From an uncultured Clostridia bacterium (GTDB lineage: Bacteria; Bacillota; Clostridia; TANB77; CAG-508), in NCBI GenBank assembly GCA_934180065.1, contig CAKPRA010000011.1, forward strand, positions 1 through 42,206: a stretch of DNA of 42,206 nt. The letters are read 5' to 3'. A program made the translations under genes and the position numbers. Positions 17,601 to 23,400 of the stretch are shown here, piece after piece (position 1 is the first letter of the stretch; each line of letters opens with the position of its first letter). The notes below the pieces were generated by a model. That model made no database searches. It worked only from the letters and a program-made list of their open reading frames with translations, and was not told the DNA's origin.

Positions 17601-17957
17601 TCAACAACAGTAGTAAGCAGTATGATATGGGGATCACAATATGACGCAATGTTAAACTGGTCCTTAACAGGAGATGAAGCCAATATGGTATTTGAAAGAA
17701 CAGGAAATCATTCAGGAAGTAGAGCAAAAACAGGAAGATGGGGAAGCGATATAATGAATAATATATTCGACCTAAGTTCCAACACAGTAGAGTGGACACA
17801 AGAGGCAGTCAGCGCCAGCGCTCGTGCCTATCGTGGGGGCTATTACGGTGCTACTCATGTCAATGTGGCTAGCTCGCGCGGTAACTACACTCCGACCTTT
17901 GCTTACAGCAATTATGGCTCGCGTCTCACACTTTATATGCGTAGCTCTGAGTCTTAA
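8700..17957 (+). CDS. Giant secreted surface protein: TasA-like head, InlB-type repeats, three FGE/C-type-lectin-fold domains, DGR-like tail
   Basis: 3085 aa. The ATG at 8700 has AGGAGG (8684-8689) upstream at a 10-nt spacing; a longer reading from 8646 lacks a ribosome site. Visible order: TM/signal helix (about 8-29) ending GYGFAKY; TasA/camelysin-like beta domain (about 30-200); MucBP-like domain (about 200-390, starting YTAHYYLENAN); five Listeria-Bacteroides repeats (about 394-794, VVFDANGGTGNM and GYTFANW types); two more MucBP-like units (about 798-1160); a sixth repeat (about 1169-1250); FN3-like domains; then three FGE-sulfatase-like domains (about 1628-1958, 2174-2516, 2737-3085) joined by FN3 linkers. 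Each carries a [FY]VWVPV, YxGRYE, SSM[VI]W, NNI[FY]DL and GSR[LM]xLY series. No FGE catalytic cysteine motif is evident, so a binding role in the C-type-lectin fold is more likely. No LPXTG. The final 51 codons differ sharply in base composition. Confidence 0.85.
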   Translation: MKKSKYLKIMAFIVFISAIIAVIGYGFAKYKASFNDNTQKEIAKWSFKVNDSESGAQTFNLINTINQNDSVAANMVAPGTSGYFDLKLDGRGSETAINYVINANFENKPENLNFYIDENYSTKLMDENGVIIINGFIPVSEVDNIKYVRIYWDWPLETGNTEEEIFENNLKDSKVMGKDMIVDVKVSGIQVQPEVKSANYTAHYYLENANDDNFVEYTTKTYTKNTDSDLTISDIAIDIPNAKYAYGSATPLGEHVANIKIADDGTTEVYLYYLRSRYELTVVAGQNIGEVKSVGLSTGTSNDQTIDDKKFEQSKTKMTIKYKYGETVTITATPENVAGYTGSFEKWSAKAKDSETSKSIDLGTKYVETNATTEITMPTEHIEITATGKKLSNNYSVKFDSNAGNGTMADQSFVYGTEQALTKNTFTKTGYTFANWNTESDGTGTKYSDGQVVKDLVESANGSITLYAEWKPIEYIVVFDANGGTGNMNDQTFKYDEVQTLQENKLEKPGYVFSGWNLAKDGSDTSYANKESILNLTSVNGKRITIYAQWSANSYTVVFNANGGKGTMLDQIFTYDVAKNLRPNTFTKKGYTFAGWMKSENGTEEIYTNNQEVKNITTSGTITLYAKWIRNKYTVVYNSNAPVETVQGNMENSNFEYDVKGVIKENAYLRKGYKFKCWNTASNGTGTTYSNSAEVNNLTDVANGIVTLYAEWTPNTYRINFNSNNGTGSMEAQTISYDVTANLNANAFKKTGYSFASWNTKSDGTGNSYNNNAEVKNLVETDNGSITLYAIWTPNTNTPYKVTHYIMSTSGVYVETLEENLVGTSDSKISISNLVKTTPAYNVKNGIYCKKAVINGRDEISLDKNRAENNEIETISDEEVTIKADGSLEIALCYARTYGYLTLAKGDNISKIDVENNIQINDKLYYYGQKLPEITATANIEQGYLINFEKWESNKTQYVKDITTNPIKDYLWGTMPEETEITLTAKATKVASDKTPYKVNYYLENAENQEYTLYSTKSYAGTTNSKIILDDVDIGIANCTIKSSNITDETVITADGKTELNVYYNRNKYNINIVGAENISEIKVVIEGSELSTSDAQYVDKTITKQVKWGQAIQLKALLESQDGYNIVFSGWESESQNLGTNFDSGNINTQITMPAESVNITATASKTANTYTIVFDENTGNGKMASQTFTYDVKQKLSKNTFTKTGYTFKGWTTEIDKSEVVYVDEAEILNLTTKKDEVITLYAVWKDETAPVLTMTTTNTTKSITVNITTIETGSGLTGNYKYYIGTKNEKTGQIEYGTAIEKPDTTHTFEGLKDGSIYYIKVEIADKSGNVGKIEDKEENTKELQGEITFTDGYWSNGKYIVTVNTEAKNENEELYNMQYQVLKAEDIANGKTFNAEENWEDETITSGTVMGLGTEDGIVETETQSGSNNENISNNQDNQTETYSEETQNSKVTKLILKDGDILYARVTDEVNGAKVYYNYEIKNPAKKTYTDTELAQLKYAVPTIDILAYEVGEDKIKVDVQREITGTETYDYYAKSSDESEYKLISTSTNWNDTANVSNKWLKALNKEELKPGITYKVKVLLRATDGTVTQCLNTATMITREKAEQNTSYAENRTYIDESNYTAVIPAGFKVSGTAGENKISSGMVLKDSDGNEFVWVPVNQAKYIKGATAIPTSTSSTTMYYKPMAKEQASGKGYEGIYYAFMGGLKSYIRSIDGIGTYYCKEPSLITNNADDGYTWDITIPKGTSSDADSKYYSDELGFSSAKELGSYMNKEYQNMINSTDEYGGYYIGRYETSLNGTSVESKANKTPMSEINWYKMYFNQDSVRNSNNTYYNSNSVTSSMVWGSQYNSMLNWISTGSEKSKLQATNIGNKSNAQAKTGSYSDDKMNNIYDLTANVTEFSQWGIRAYARLLHGATFDKTQLKTATQTYDNINPGTAGPAIGSRLALYINNQSKTAIPQIKITETTSTANTVTVKIQTTSQGTGISKYYYSISSDEGTTWETQESYAQEYTFTKLISNTTYMVKVQAEDRSGNKSPVQTKEITTAGTTLEEGGIYVKGKAGSSGTGKILLAVRDDYKSQGYSIQYQVKVANNDTVNAETGRVTEIDEKATWISGELIKGLYENDVIYARLNDGTNYTSYMTVTVTDLETFSEIYTETKKIQDSTGKEATIPAGFKVGTSETINKIDNGLVIEDEKGNQYVWVPVESAIANGTTYPTSTSSTSTYKPMAIYQDNSTEYYQSLIYSYNSSAKSLSYVNSSYKIGNSSFREPSLVTGAADGYTWDLDSLTGISGKTMDALYYKSYLKFSSVTEYGKYKNEEYKNMIDSIAEYKGFYVGRYEVSIDSETTKVAQSQSEKKVIDSSNGANCGYNAIYYQDSNRNSSNPYYNSKSVTSSMIWNAQYDAMLNWLLQKSDNKQNVFSATLGNHKTATISDESGTNLDDITNNIFDLGGNVQEITQASNSSIKYVRRGGSFYRNGNYPGTYSMPTYGNWGPNDFSSGFNTIGSRMTLYITKQNDTTKPTISVNGEPTLGTNNVYLKVNAKDENSGIKKYHYYISTDGTNYMEYICWGNSYRFEKLTPGTKYYVKAKVEDKAGNVSEETEVKQVITLSIDAIDDILTPRVYGSNGDGRVYFKMSSDYETQGYYLQYQIVKSGGTFNPNANWVKDVSNTAIGLSVGDTVYARVNDGTNVSNYRSVTITELETFETYSEYSSKNTTTATDIYYTYTDEEGKTAYIPKDFSVGVSSSINKISSGLVVQDKSGNQYVWVPVDKDKVVYDGSKLKTDGTDTYKPMVQYQSGYSESTKEQYFEGIRWNYSKSYATGSVIAKQTSEIASHVLGTSDYREPSLVTGAENYSWVYQVGNNQYDSSSQYYKDICGFSSTTEFGQYMNEQYTNMITSVKEYGGFYIGRYETSLTTGVVGSQIDKTPMDSRAGTETSSNYGNLWYGMYNKQDSLKNTHNPYYNSTTVVSSMIWGSQYDAMLNWSLTGDEANMVFERTGNHSGSRAKTGRWGSDIMNNIFDLSSNTVEWTQEAVSASARAYRGGYYGATHVNVASSRGNYTPTFAYSNYGSRLTLYMRSSES
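13582..14577 (+). other. FGE/SUMF1-like lectin-fold domain, copy 1
   Basis: Runs from IPAGFKVSG to GSRLALYI. Conserved landmarks are EFVWVPV, EYGGYYIGRYETS, SSMVWGSQY and NNIYDLTANVTEFSQ. The segment between the last landmark and GSRLALY (HGATFDKTQLKT onward) aligns by position with the putative variable region of copy 3 but has ordinary AT-rich codons. Confidence 0.65.
15219..16250 (+). other. FGE/SUMF1-like lectin-fold domain, copy 2
   Basis: Runs from IPAGFKVGT to GSRMTLYI, with landmarks QYVWVPV, EYKGFYVGRYEVS, SSMIWNAQY and NNIFDLGGNVQEITQ. The stretch YVRRGGSFYRNGNYPG before GSRMTLY resembles an FGE/DGR-target C-terminus (RGGS) but is AT-rich. Confidence 0.65.
16908..17957 (+). other. 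FGE/SUMF1-like lectin-fold domain, copy 3 (carries the VR-like tail)
   Basis: Runs from IPKDFSVGV to GSRLTLYM and the stop. Landmarks are QYVWVPV, EYGGFYIGRYETS, SSMIWGSQY and NNIFDLSSNTVEWTQ. The end of this domain is the protein C-terminus, the usual location of a DGR variable region. Confidence 0.7.
17802..17954 (+). other. Putative diversity-generating retroelement variable region (VR)
   Basis: The last 51 sense codons are about 54% G+C by hand count (83 of 153), against 37% in a 60-nt line just upstream (17641-17700). They are rich in GCC, AGC, CGT, TAC and GTC codons unlike the rest of the gene. The shift begins right after the conserved VEWTQ motif. The peptide has a fixed frame (RAYRGG, ASSR, TP, GSRLTLY) around residues such as YYGATHVNV and FAYSNY, encoded mostly by codons ending in C or T. 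That is what adenine mutagenesis of AAC/AAT codons in a template repeat would give. Location (C-terminal end of a C-type-lectin-fold domain) fits known DGR targets. Template repeat and reverse transcriptase are not in the window, so this remains a prediction. Confidence 0.6.
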
Positions 17958-17980
17958 GCCCAAAGCCAAAAGAGGGAAAA

Positions 17981-18030
17981 GGGAAAAGGGGACGGTTCTC
18001 TTTTCCCAGATTTGGGAAATTGGGACACAT
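17981..18030 (+). repeat. REP-like palindromic element, left copy
   Basis: GGGAAAAG (17981-17988) pairs with CTTTTCCC (18000-18007) around GGGACGGTTCT, followed by TTTGGGAAATTGGGACACAT. The reverse complement recurs at 19497-19546. It starts 24 nt after the stop codon of the surface gene. Confidence 0.65.
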
Positions 18031-18232
18031 TTTAGAGAATGGGGGCATTTTTCAATTGAAAATCGGATATATATTGATGTAAATTGAGCAAGATATAGTG
18101 CCAGAATTTTAGAAAATAAAAAATATTCTTAAAAAGCTGTTCACTTTAAATCGTAAATTTTTTATTTAATTTTAAAAAGTGATTTATATTTGAATAGAAA
18201 ATAATTTGGATAAAAATAACAATAAAATAAAA

Positions 18233-18277
18233 CAGGAATTATATTTCATATGCTCAAAAATATAATTCTTGTTTTTT
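18233..18277. terminator. Bidirectional terminator between the surface gene and rpn-like gene
   Basis: CAGGAATTATATTT (18233-18246) pairs with AAATATAATTCTTG (18258-18271; one G-U pair) around an 11-nt loop, with T6 at 18272-18277 on the + strand. On the - strand the stem is followed by TTTTATTTTATTG. It lies between converging genes. Confidence 0.75.
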
Positions 18278-18326
18278 ATAAAAATTTGATTTCATATTAA
18301 ATTTTAGCTCTTTTGAAAATTAGGTT

Positions 18327-19208
18327 TTATAAACTCTCAATTTTTTCTTTTGTTAATCCAGTAACTTCAATTATTGTGTTAATGTCGATGTGTTTTTCAA
18401 GCATTTTCTTTGCAATTTGGATCTTTTCAACTTCGCGACCTTCTTCTTTGCCCTCTTCGTGACCTTGCTTTAAACCGCGTTTCATACCCTGTTTTATGCC
18501 ATGTTCAATACCACGTCTAGTTGCACCAGCCATAGCAGCAGCTTCATCTCTTATAGCTTTTTCACGTAGTTCAGCTAATCTTCGTTCAGCGGCATCACCA
18601 CTTAAATATTCTAATTCTTCTTCGGCTTTTTTCACATACTCATTTTCAATCATACTAATTTCCTCCAAATTCTTACAACTGATAAATGACAGCCACTCTT
18701 CTAATTTATTTGATATTCTTTTACATTTCTTCTTGAATTTTGGTAATTGAATATAGTGAATTTCAACTTTATCTGTCAAAACAATATTTTCATAATCTCG
18801 TTTTAGCCTTGCTATCTCGTGGAATGGACCAGAATTGAAAATATCGTAATTTAAAATCCATATTCCAATTGCTTTGGGAATTTGCAAATAATCCTCATTT
18901 TTATCAAGGTTTTCGTGAAATATACCAGATTCATAAAATACAGATCTGTCGACTGTATTATGATAATCTTTAACTTGCATTTCAATATTAACTTTAATGC
19001 CGTTATTTAATGTAGCCACAATGTCTAAAATGCCAAGTTTATCAGTCATTAACTGCCTTTCTAAAGAAACCTCTTGATTAACTTTAATTGAGCTTATTTC
19101 AATGTCTGTTAATATGGCTTGTAGCAAATCTTTTAAAATATCACTATTTTTCTTTTGCCCAAAAATTCTTTTAAAAACATAATCGTTTGTAATTTTTAGT
19201 AAACTCAT
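18327..19208 (-). CDS. Rpn family PD-(D/E)XK nuclease / putative transposase
   Basis: 293-aa protein of the Rpn (recombination-promoting nuclease) family, DNA endonucleases of the PD-(D/E)XK fold, often numerous and variable in gut bacteria. The N-terminus SLLKITNDYVFKRIFGQ is the family opening. Candidate catalytic elements are the Asp of LGILDIVATL (about 57-66) and the IEMQVKDYHN strand (about 75-84), where E-x-Q replaces E-x-K as is usual for Rpn. The C-terminal third is a charged helix (RRLAELREKAIRDEAAAMAG) then a Gly-rich repeat (IKQGMKRGLKQGHEEGKEEG) of the type whose length varies between Rpn paralogues. It is flanked by inverted REP-like copies. The start is supported by the family N-terminus and AGGAAGTGA upstream. 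Confidence 0.85.
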   Translation of the reverse strand: MSLLKITNDYVFKRIFGQKKNSDILKDLLQAILTDIEISSIKVNQEVSLERQLMTDKLGILDIVATLNNGIKVNIEMQVKDYHNTVDRSVFYESGIFHENLDKNEDYLQIPKAIGIWILNYDIFNSGPFHEIARLKRDYENIVLTDKVEIHYIQLPKFKKKCKRISNKLEEWLSFISCKNLEEISMIENEYVKKAEEELEYLSGDAAERRLAELREKAIRDEAAAMAGATRRGIEHGIKQGMKRGLKQGHEEGKEEGREVEKIQIAKKMLEKHIDINTIIEVTGLTKEKIESL

Positions 19209-19220
19209 TTATCACTTCCT

Positions 19221-19249
19221 ATTCTAGCATATTTATTTTAGGGATTCAA
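19221..19249 (-). promoter_or_regulatory. Possible promoter of the rpn-like gene
   Basis: On the - strand TTGAAT (19249-19244), a 17-nt spacer, then TAGAAT (19226-19221), with a TGC extended -10. It ends only 12 nt before the ATG, so the leader would be about 6 nt and would not contain the AGGA site. Either the mRNA is near-leaderless or this match is fortuitous. Confidence 0.35.
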
Positions 19250-19496
19250 TTATTTTTGAAATATTGTGTATAGAGCACACACATTTGAATTTAAAATTTT
19301 AGAAATAATTTTTATAATTTATAAATTGATAAAAAATTGAAATCAAATTTTTATAATAAGTATTAAAACAGATTATTTGGCTGATGTCAATAAAAATCAG
19401 TATAAAAAGATTAATTTTTGTATGTAAACTTTAAAGTATTATAAACAAAGCAAACATTATTAATATATGTTTTGTTTTTCAACTAATTTTCAGAAT

Positions 19497-19546
19497 ATGT
19501 CCCTTTTTCCCAAAAATGGGAAAAGAGAACCGTCCCCTTTTCCCCC
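19497..19546 (-). repeat. REP-like palindromic element, right copy (inverted)
   Basis: Its reverse complement matches 17981-18030: GGGAAAAGGGGACGGTTCTC is shared exactly, then TTTTCCCA and a diverged GGGAAA-GGGACA tail. A T-run (ATTTTTTT) follows the hairpin on +, so it could terminate transcription. The two copies bracket a ~1.57-kb segment holding the rpn-like gene. Confidence 0.65.
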
Positions 19547-19564
19547 ATTTTTTTCACTCAAATA

Positions 19565-19593
19565 TTGCTAAATAATTACCCTTAGGTTATAAT
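19565..19593 (+). promoter_or_regulatory. Promoter of the FxLYD-like gene
   Basis: TTGCTA (19565-19570), a 17-nt spacer, then TATAAT (19588-19593): a perfect -10 at optimal spacing, 38 nt before the start codon. Confidence 0.6.
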
Positions 19594-19630
19594 TTAAATT
19601 AATAATTAAATAAACGAAAGAGGGAAAAGT

Positions 19631-20116
19631 ATGAATAAAAAGAAAGTTATTATTGGTATTGTTATTTTAATAGTTGTTGCTATAATTGCAATTATTGTAT
19701 TTAAGAAAGTAAATAATAAAAACGAATCTGGAAACGAGGAAAATACTGTAGTTACAAATCAAATGTCGCAAATAGAAGAAGTTGATAATTATAAAGGAAA
19801 ACTTAGTGATGGATCATATATTAATACAAACGCAAAGGTTAATGAACCAAGTAATTTAGGCGATTTGTATATAGATAATATAAGATTAACTCTTAAAAAT
19901 GGAGTAACATCTTTTAGAGCAATGGTTACTAATAATGGAGAAAATATGGTCAATTTTAAAAATGTAACATTAACTTTATTAGATGAAAATGGAAAAGAGC
20001 TAGTTAAAGCGAAAGGTATAATACCACAAATGGAAGCCGGAAAAAGCCAAGAGCTTGCAATTTCTGTCACTTCAAATTATTTAAATGCTTGTGGTTATAA
20101 GATTACTGAAGAATAG
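19631..20116 (+). CDS. Membrane-anchored FxLYD-like extracytoplasmic protein
   Basis: 161 aa. MNKKK plus a hydrophobic helix (about residues 6-25) anchors the protein; there is no lipobox Cys. An acidic/Asn linker (about 30-65) leads to a beta-sandwich-like domain (about 70-158). Its pattern LTLLDENGKELVKAKGIIP then MEAGKSQELAISV is that of FxLYD-type Ig-like domains in Firmicute secreted proteins, which have no defined enzymatic role. It has its own promoter (19565-19593), AGAGGG upstream of the ATG, and a strong terminator (20189-20221), so it is monocistronic. Confidence 0.7.
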   Translation: MNKKKVIIGIVILIVVAIIAIIVFKKVNNKNESGNEENTVVTNQMSQIEEVDNYKGKLSDGSYINTNAKVNEPSNLGDLYIDNIRLTLKNGVTSFRAMVTNNGENMVNFKNVTLTLLDENGKELVKAKGIIPQMEAGKSQELAISVTSNYLNACGYKITEE

Positions 20117-20188
20117 TAAATTTAATGAAATAATAGAGCTATTAAATAAAATCAAATAGTGTTTAGGCTAATTAAGCTTATAATAGAT

Positions 20189-20221
20189 AAAAAGATACAT
20201 TAATTGCAATGTATCTTTTTT
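20189..20221 (+). terminator. Rho-independent terminator of the FxLYD-like gene
   Basis: AAAAAGATACATT (20189-20201) pairs perfectly with AATGTATCTTTTT (20208-20220) around a 6-nt loop, ending in a T6 run. Textbook structure, 72 nt after the stop codon. Confidence 0.85.
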
Positions 20222-20454
20222 GAGCTCTTAATAATAATTCTAGATGCCAAGTATCCGTAAGCCAATAAAACGTAGATTTTATATAACAAAATTGTAATCA
20301 AATTGTATATAAAATGAGATATAAATGAAAAATAATATAGAATCTAATAACCCGTAGAACCATGTCAGGTTTTAGCTTTTTTTGTCGCTTTGAAATTTAT
20401 ATATATATGTATTTAAATGTGTATAAGAATTGATAAAAAAAGAGAGGTCTGTCT
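20222..20454. other. Leader region of the giant open gene
   Basis: No gene. An inverted repeat of 13-14 nt with one bulge (20276-20289 against 20303-20315, ATTTTATATAACAA and TTGTATATAAAAT) may form a hairpin. A weak promoter candidate is TTGAAA (20390-20395), 17 nt, TTAAAT (20413-20418). GAGAGG (20442-20447) is the ribosome site. The stretch CCATGTCAGGTTTTAGC (about 20361-20376) looks structured but matches no riboswitch I can defend. Confidence 0.4.
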
Positions 20455-23400
20455 ATGAATACCAAAAGAAAAATTAATTCAAAAATTTTGGCAGTAATTA
20501 TTACAATAATTGTAGCAGTTACTGGTATCGCTGGATACGTTTTAGCTAAATATGTTTTGAGCAAACAAAACGAAGCTGAAATCAATTTTTATGAATACAG
20601 AATTGCTGAGAGCGAAATAGTTATCTCACCAGAAGAATATACAGGAGAGGAGGTAACTGTAACAATAACCACAGAAAAACCAGGTTTATCTATACAATAC
20701 AAGCTAGGAGATAGTGATGAATGGATAGATTATACTGGTCCTTTTAGCGTGGACGAAAATACAAAAATTGATGCAAGGCTTGTAGCAGAGGATTTTAAAG
20801 GTCCTGTAACTGAAAAAGATATTACAAATATTGCTGTTTGTAAAATAGGAGATACATATTATAAAACATTAGAATCAGCAATAAATGCATGTGCAGATAA
20901 TGCAGGAAATAACCAAACAAAAATCGAGATGTTAACAAGTGTTACAGAAAATGTTACTATTCCAGCAGGTAAAAATATAATACTAGATTTGAATGGAAAA
21001 ACTGTAGCATCTAAAAAGAATACAAATGAAACTCCTACTATTATCATAGAAGGAAAATTTAATTTAATAGACAGTGCGAAAGATGGAAAAGTTGAATCAT
21101 CAGAAGGAACAGCCATAAAAGTAAGTAGTACAGGAAGCTTTACAATAGGAACAAATGAAAATGAACCAGACGTAAAAACAAATCCTGTAATTATAGGAGA
21201 AACTTATGGTGTAGAAGTTGACGAAGGTGGAGAGCTAAACTTCTATGATGGTGAAATTAGAGGTAAAACAAATGCTATCAAAGGAAATGTAACATCAACA
21301 CCAAAAGATTATGGAGTAGTTACTAAAACAGATGGATTATACGAAGTAGCAACATTAGGAAAAATCTATACTGTAAAATTTGATGCAAATGGTGGAACAC
21401 CAAATCCTGAAGATAAAAGGGTAATTCTAGGAAAAAATTATGGATTTGACGCAACAAGTAAAACAGAAAAAGCACTACCAGAAGTAACAAGAACAGGATA
21501 TAAATTTTTGGGTTGGATAGCTAATTTTGAGGAAAAGACTAGTGAAACTATAACAGCTACAACAATAGTAACATATGCAGGAGACCACACTTTAAAAGCA
21601 GATTGGCAAGCTAATGAATACACATTATCATACAACTCAAATGGTGGAACAGGAAAAATAGATGATGTAAAGTGCTCATATGATGGAGATATAACAATTG
21701 CTAAAAATACACTTACAGCACCAAAAGGATATACTTTCAAAGAATGGAACACAAAACAAGATGGAACAGGAACAGCATATGCACAAGAAACAGTAACAAA
21801 AAATTTAACAAGTGTAGATGGAGATAAAGTTACACTTTATGCTATATGGGAAGATAAAACAGAGCCAAGTAAAAATGCCCCAACAGGAACATCAACAACA
21901 AATACAATAACAGTTGATTGCAATCAAAAAGATGAAGGATCTGGAATTGATGAAACTACAATTGAATATGCAATTTTCAAAGATGGAAAATGGTCAGATT
22001 GGCAAACAAGTAATACATTTGATGGATTGCAGGGAAATACAGAATATCAAATAAAAACAAGAGCAACAGATAAAGATGGAAATGGACCTACTGAATCTGA
22101 TGTTGCAACAGTAAAAACTAAAAATATCAAAATTGGAACAATGGTTATTCACAAAGATTCAGAGCAAGGCGAAATTATAACACCAAAAACAGACAAAGAT
22201 GATAAAACTGAACCAATAAACAATGACATTTATGTAGATATAAAACCAGCTGAAACTGGAACTACAACTGTAAAAGTAAAAGCTCCAAATGGAGAAACAA
22301 CTTCATATACAGAAGATACAAAAATAACAACTAAAACAGGAACATATGAAATTACAATAGAAACAACAGATGGAACAAACACAGTAACAGAAACAACATA
22401 TGTATTTGTTGACAAAACAGTTCCAACAGTAAATCCAAGTACAGAAGTAACTACTAATAATATAAAAGTAGATGCAAATGCAGAAGACATTGACAGTGGA
22501 GTAAAAGAGATTAAATATGTTGTAAAACAAGGAGATACAATAGTTGCAGAAATTACAAAAACAAAAGATGATATAGATAAAACTATTGAAGTTCCAGGAT
22601 TAAAAGACAACACAGAATATAATGTTGAAATAACTGTAGTAGATAATGCCGGAAACACAACAAATACAAATATAATAGCAAAAACAAATGAATTAATTGC
22701 TGGAAAATTAGATTTTACAGAATCAGAAACCAACACAAAATTTGTACCAGCAACAAGTGACAAAGACAGTAAAATTTGGGTAAACGAAAATGTTAAAACT
22801 GCAATGACAAAAGGAAATGCAGGAACTACTAAATATACAGTACAAAAAGTAGGAGAAACTACTAAAAAAGAATATAGTACTGACACAGAAATAGCAACAA
22901 CAGATGGAGATTATATTGTAACACTTGAAACAACAGATGGAACAAACACTAAAACAGTTACATATTATTTTAGTGTTGATAAAACAAAACCAACAGTAAC
23001 AATTAATCCAAATGGACAAAACTATACAATACCAGTAAATAATAATAAAGTAAATATATCAGTAACATTAACATCTGCTGACAATCAAAATGGAAGTGGA
23101 GTAGCTGTAACTAAATATGCATGGTCAACAGACAATAGTACGGAGCCAAACTCATGGACAGATTTTGTATCAGGAACACCTGTAACAAATACTGCAAATG
23201 GTGGGGTTTATTACCTATGGACAAAAGTTGTAGATAATGCAGGAAATGAAGCAACATCTATAAAAGTATCAAAAGAATATAATGTAGGATATGAAGTAAA
23301 ATTTGATGTAAATGGTGGAACCGGATCAATAGAAAGTCAAAGAAAAATTCACAAAACAAATTTAACATTAACAAACCAAGTACCTACTAAAGATGGATAT

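Larger units (their letters stand above)
17958..18326. other. Intergenic region with REP-like hairpin and terminator
   Basis: No gene. It holds the left REP-like element (17981-18030), an AT-rich stretch with no recognisable feature (about 18031-18232), and a bidirectional terminator (18233-18277). Confidence 0.6.
19209..19630. other. Intergenic region between rpn-like gene and FxLYD-like gene
   Basis: Contains the rpn-side promoter candidate, the second copy of a short dispersed repeat (19443-19477, cf. 4038-4072), the right REP-like element and the promoter of the next gene. The section 19250-19440 is plain AT-rich sequence with nothing recognised. Confidence 0.55.

Noticed and set aside
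13582..17957. Catalytic formylglycine-generating enzyme
   Set aside because: The fold landmarks fit, but no FGE active-site cysteine motif is present, the domain is triplicated and secreted, and no sulfatase is nearby; a binding role is more plausible.
17900..17957. Sortase (LPXTG) anchor at the end of the 3085-aa protein
   Set aside because: The C-terminus ends in GSRLTLYMRSSES with no LPXTG, hydrophobic segment or basic tail.
18327..19208. Rpn gene as the DGR accessory or reverse transcriptase
   Set aside because: It has the Rpn N-terminus and PD-(D/E)XK-like strands, not a YxDD polymerase motif.
20350..20380. Riboswitch (c-di-GMP-like) before the giant gene
   Set aside because: CCATGTCAGGTTTTAGC is faintly reminiscent of a GEMM 3' part, but the required GACGCAAAGC-type core is absent.
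22230..22886. Long - strand frames opposite the giant genes (also 17197-17799, 28038-28445, 16246-16587)
   Set aside because: They are antisense shadows of a repetitive low-complexity + strand gene, rich in Leu/Val/Phe, without ribosome sites or recognisable domains.
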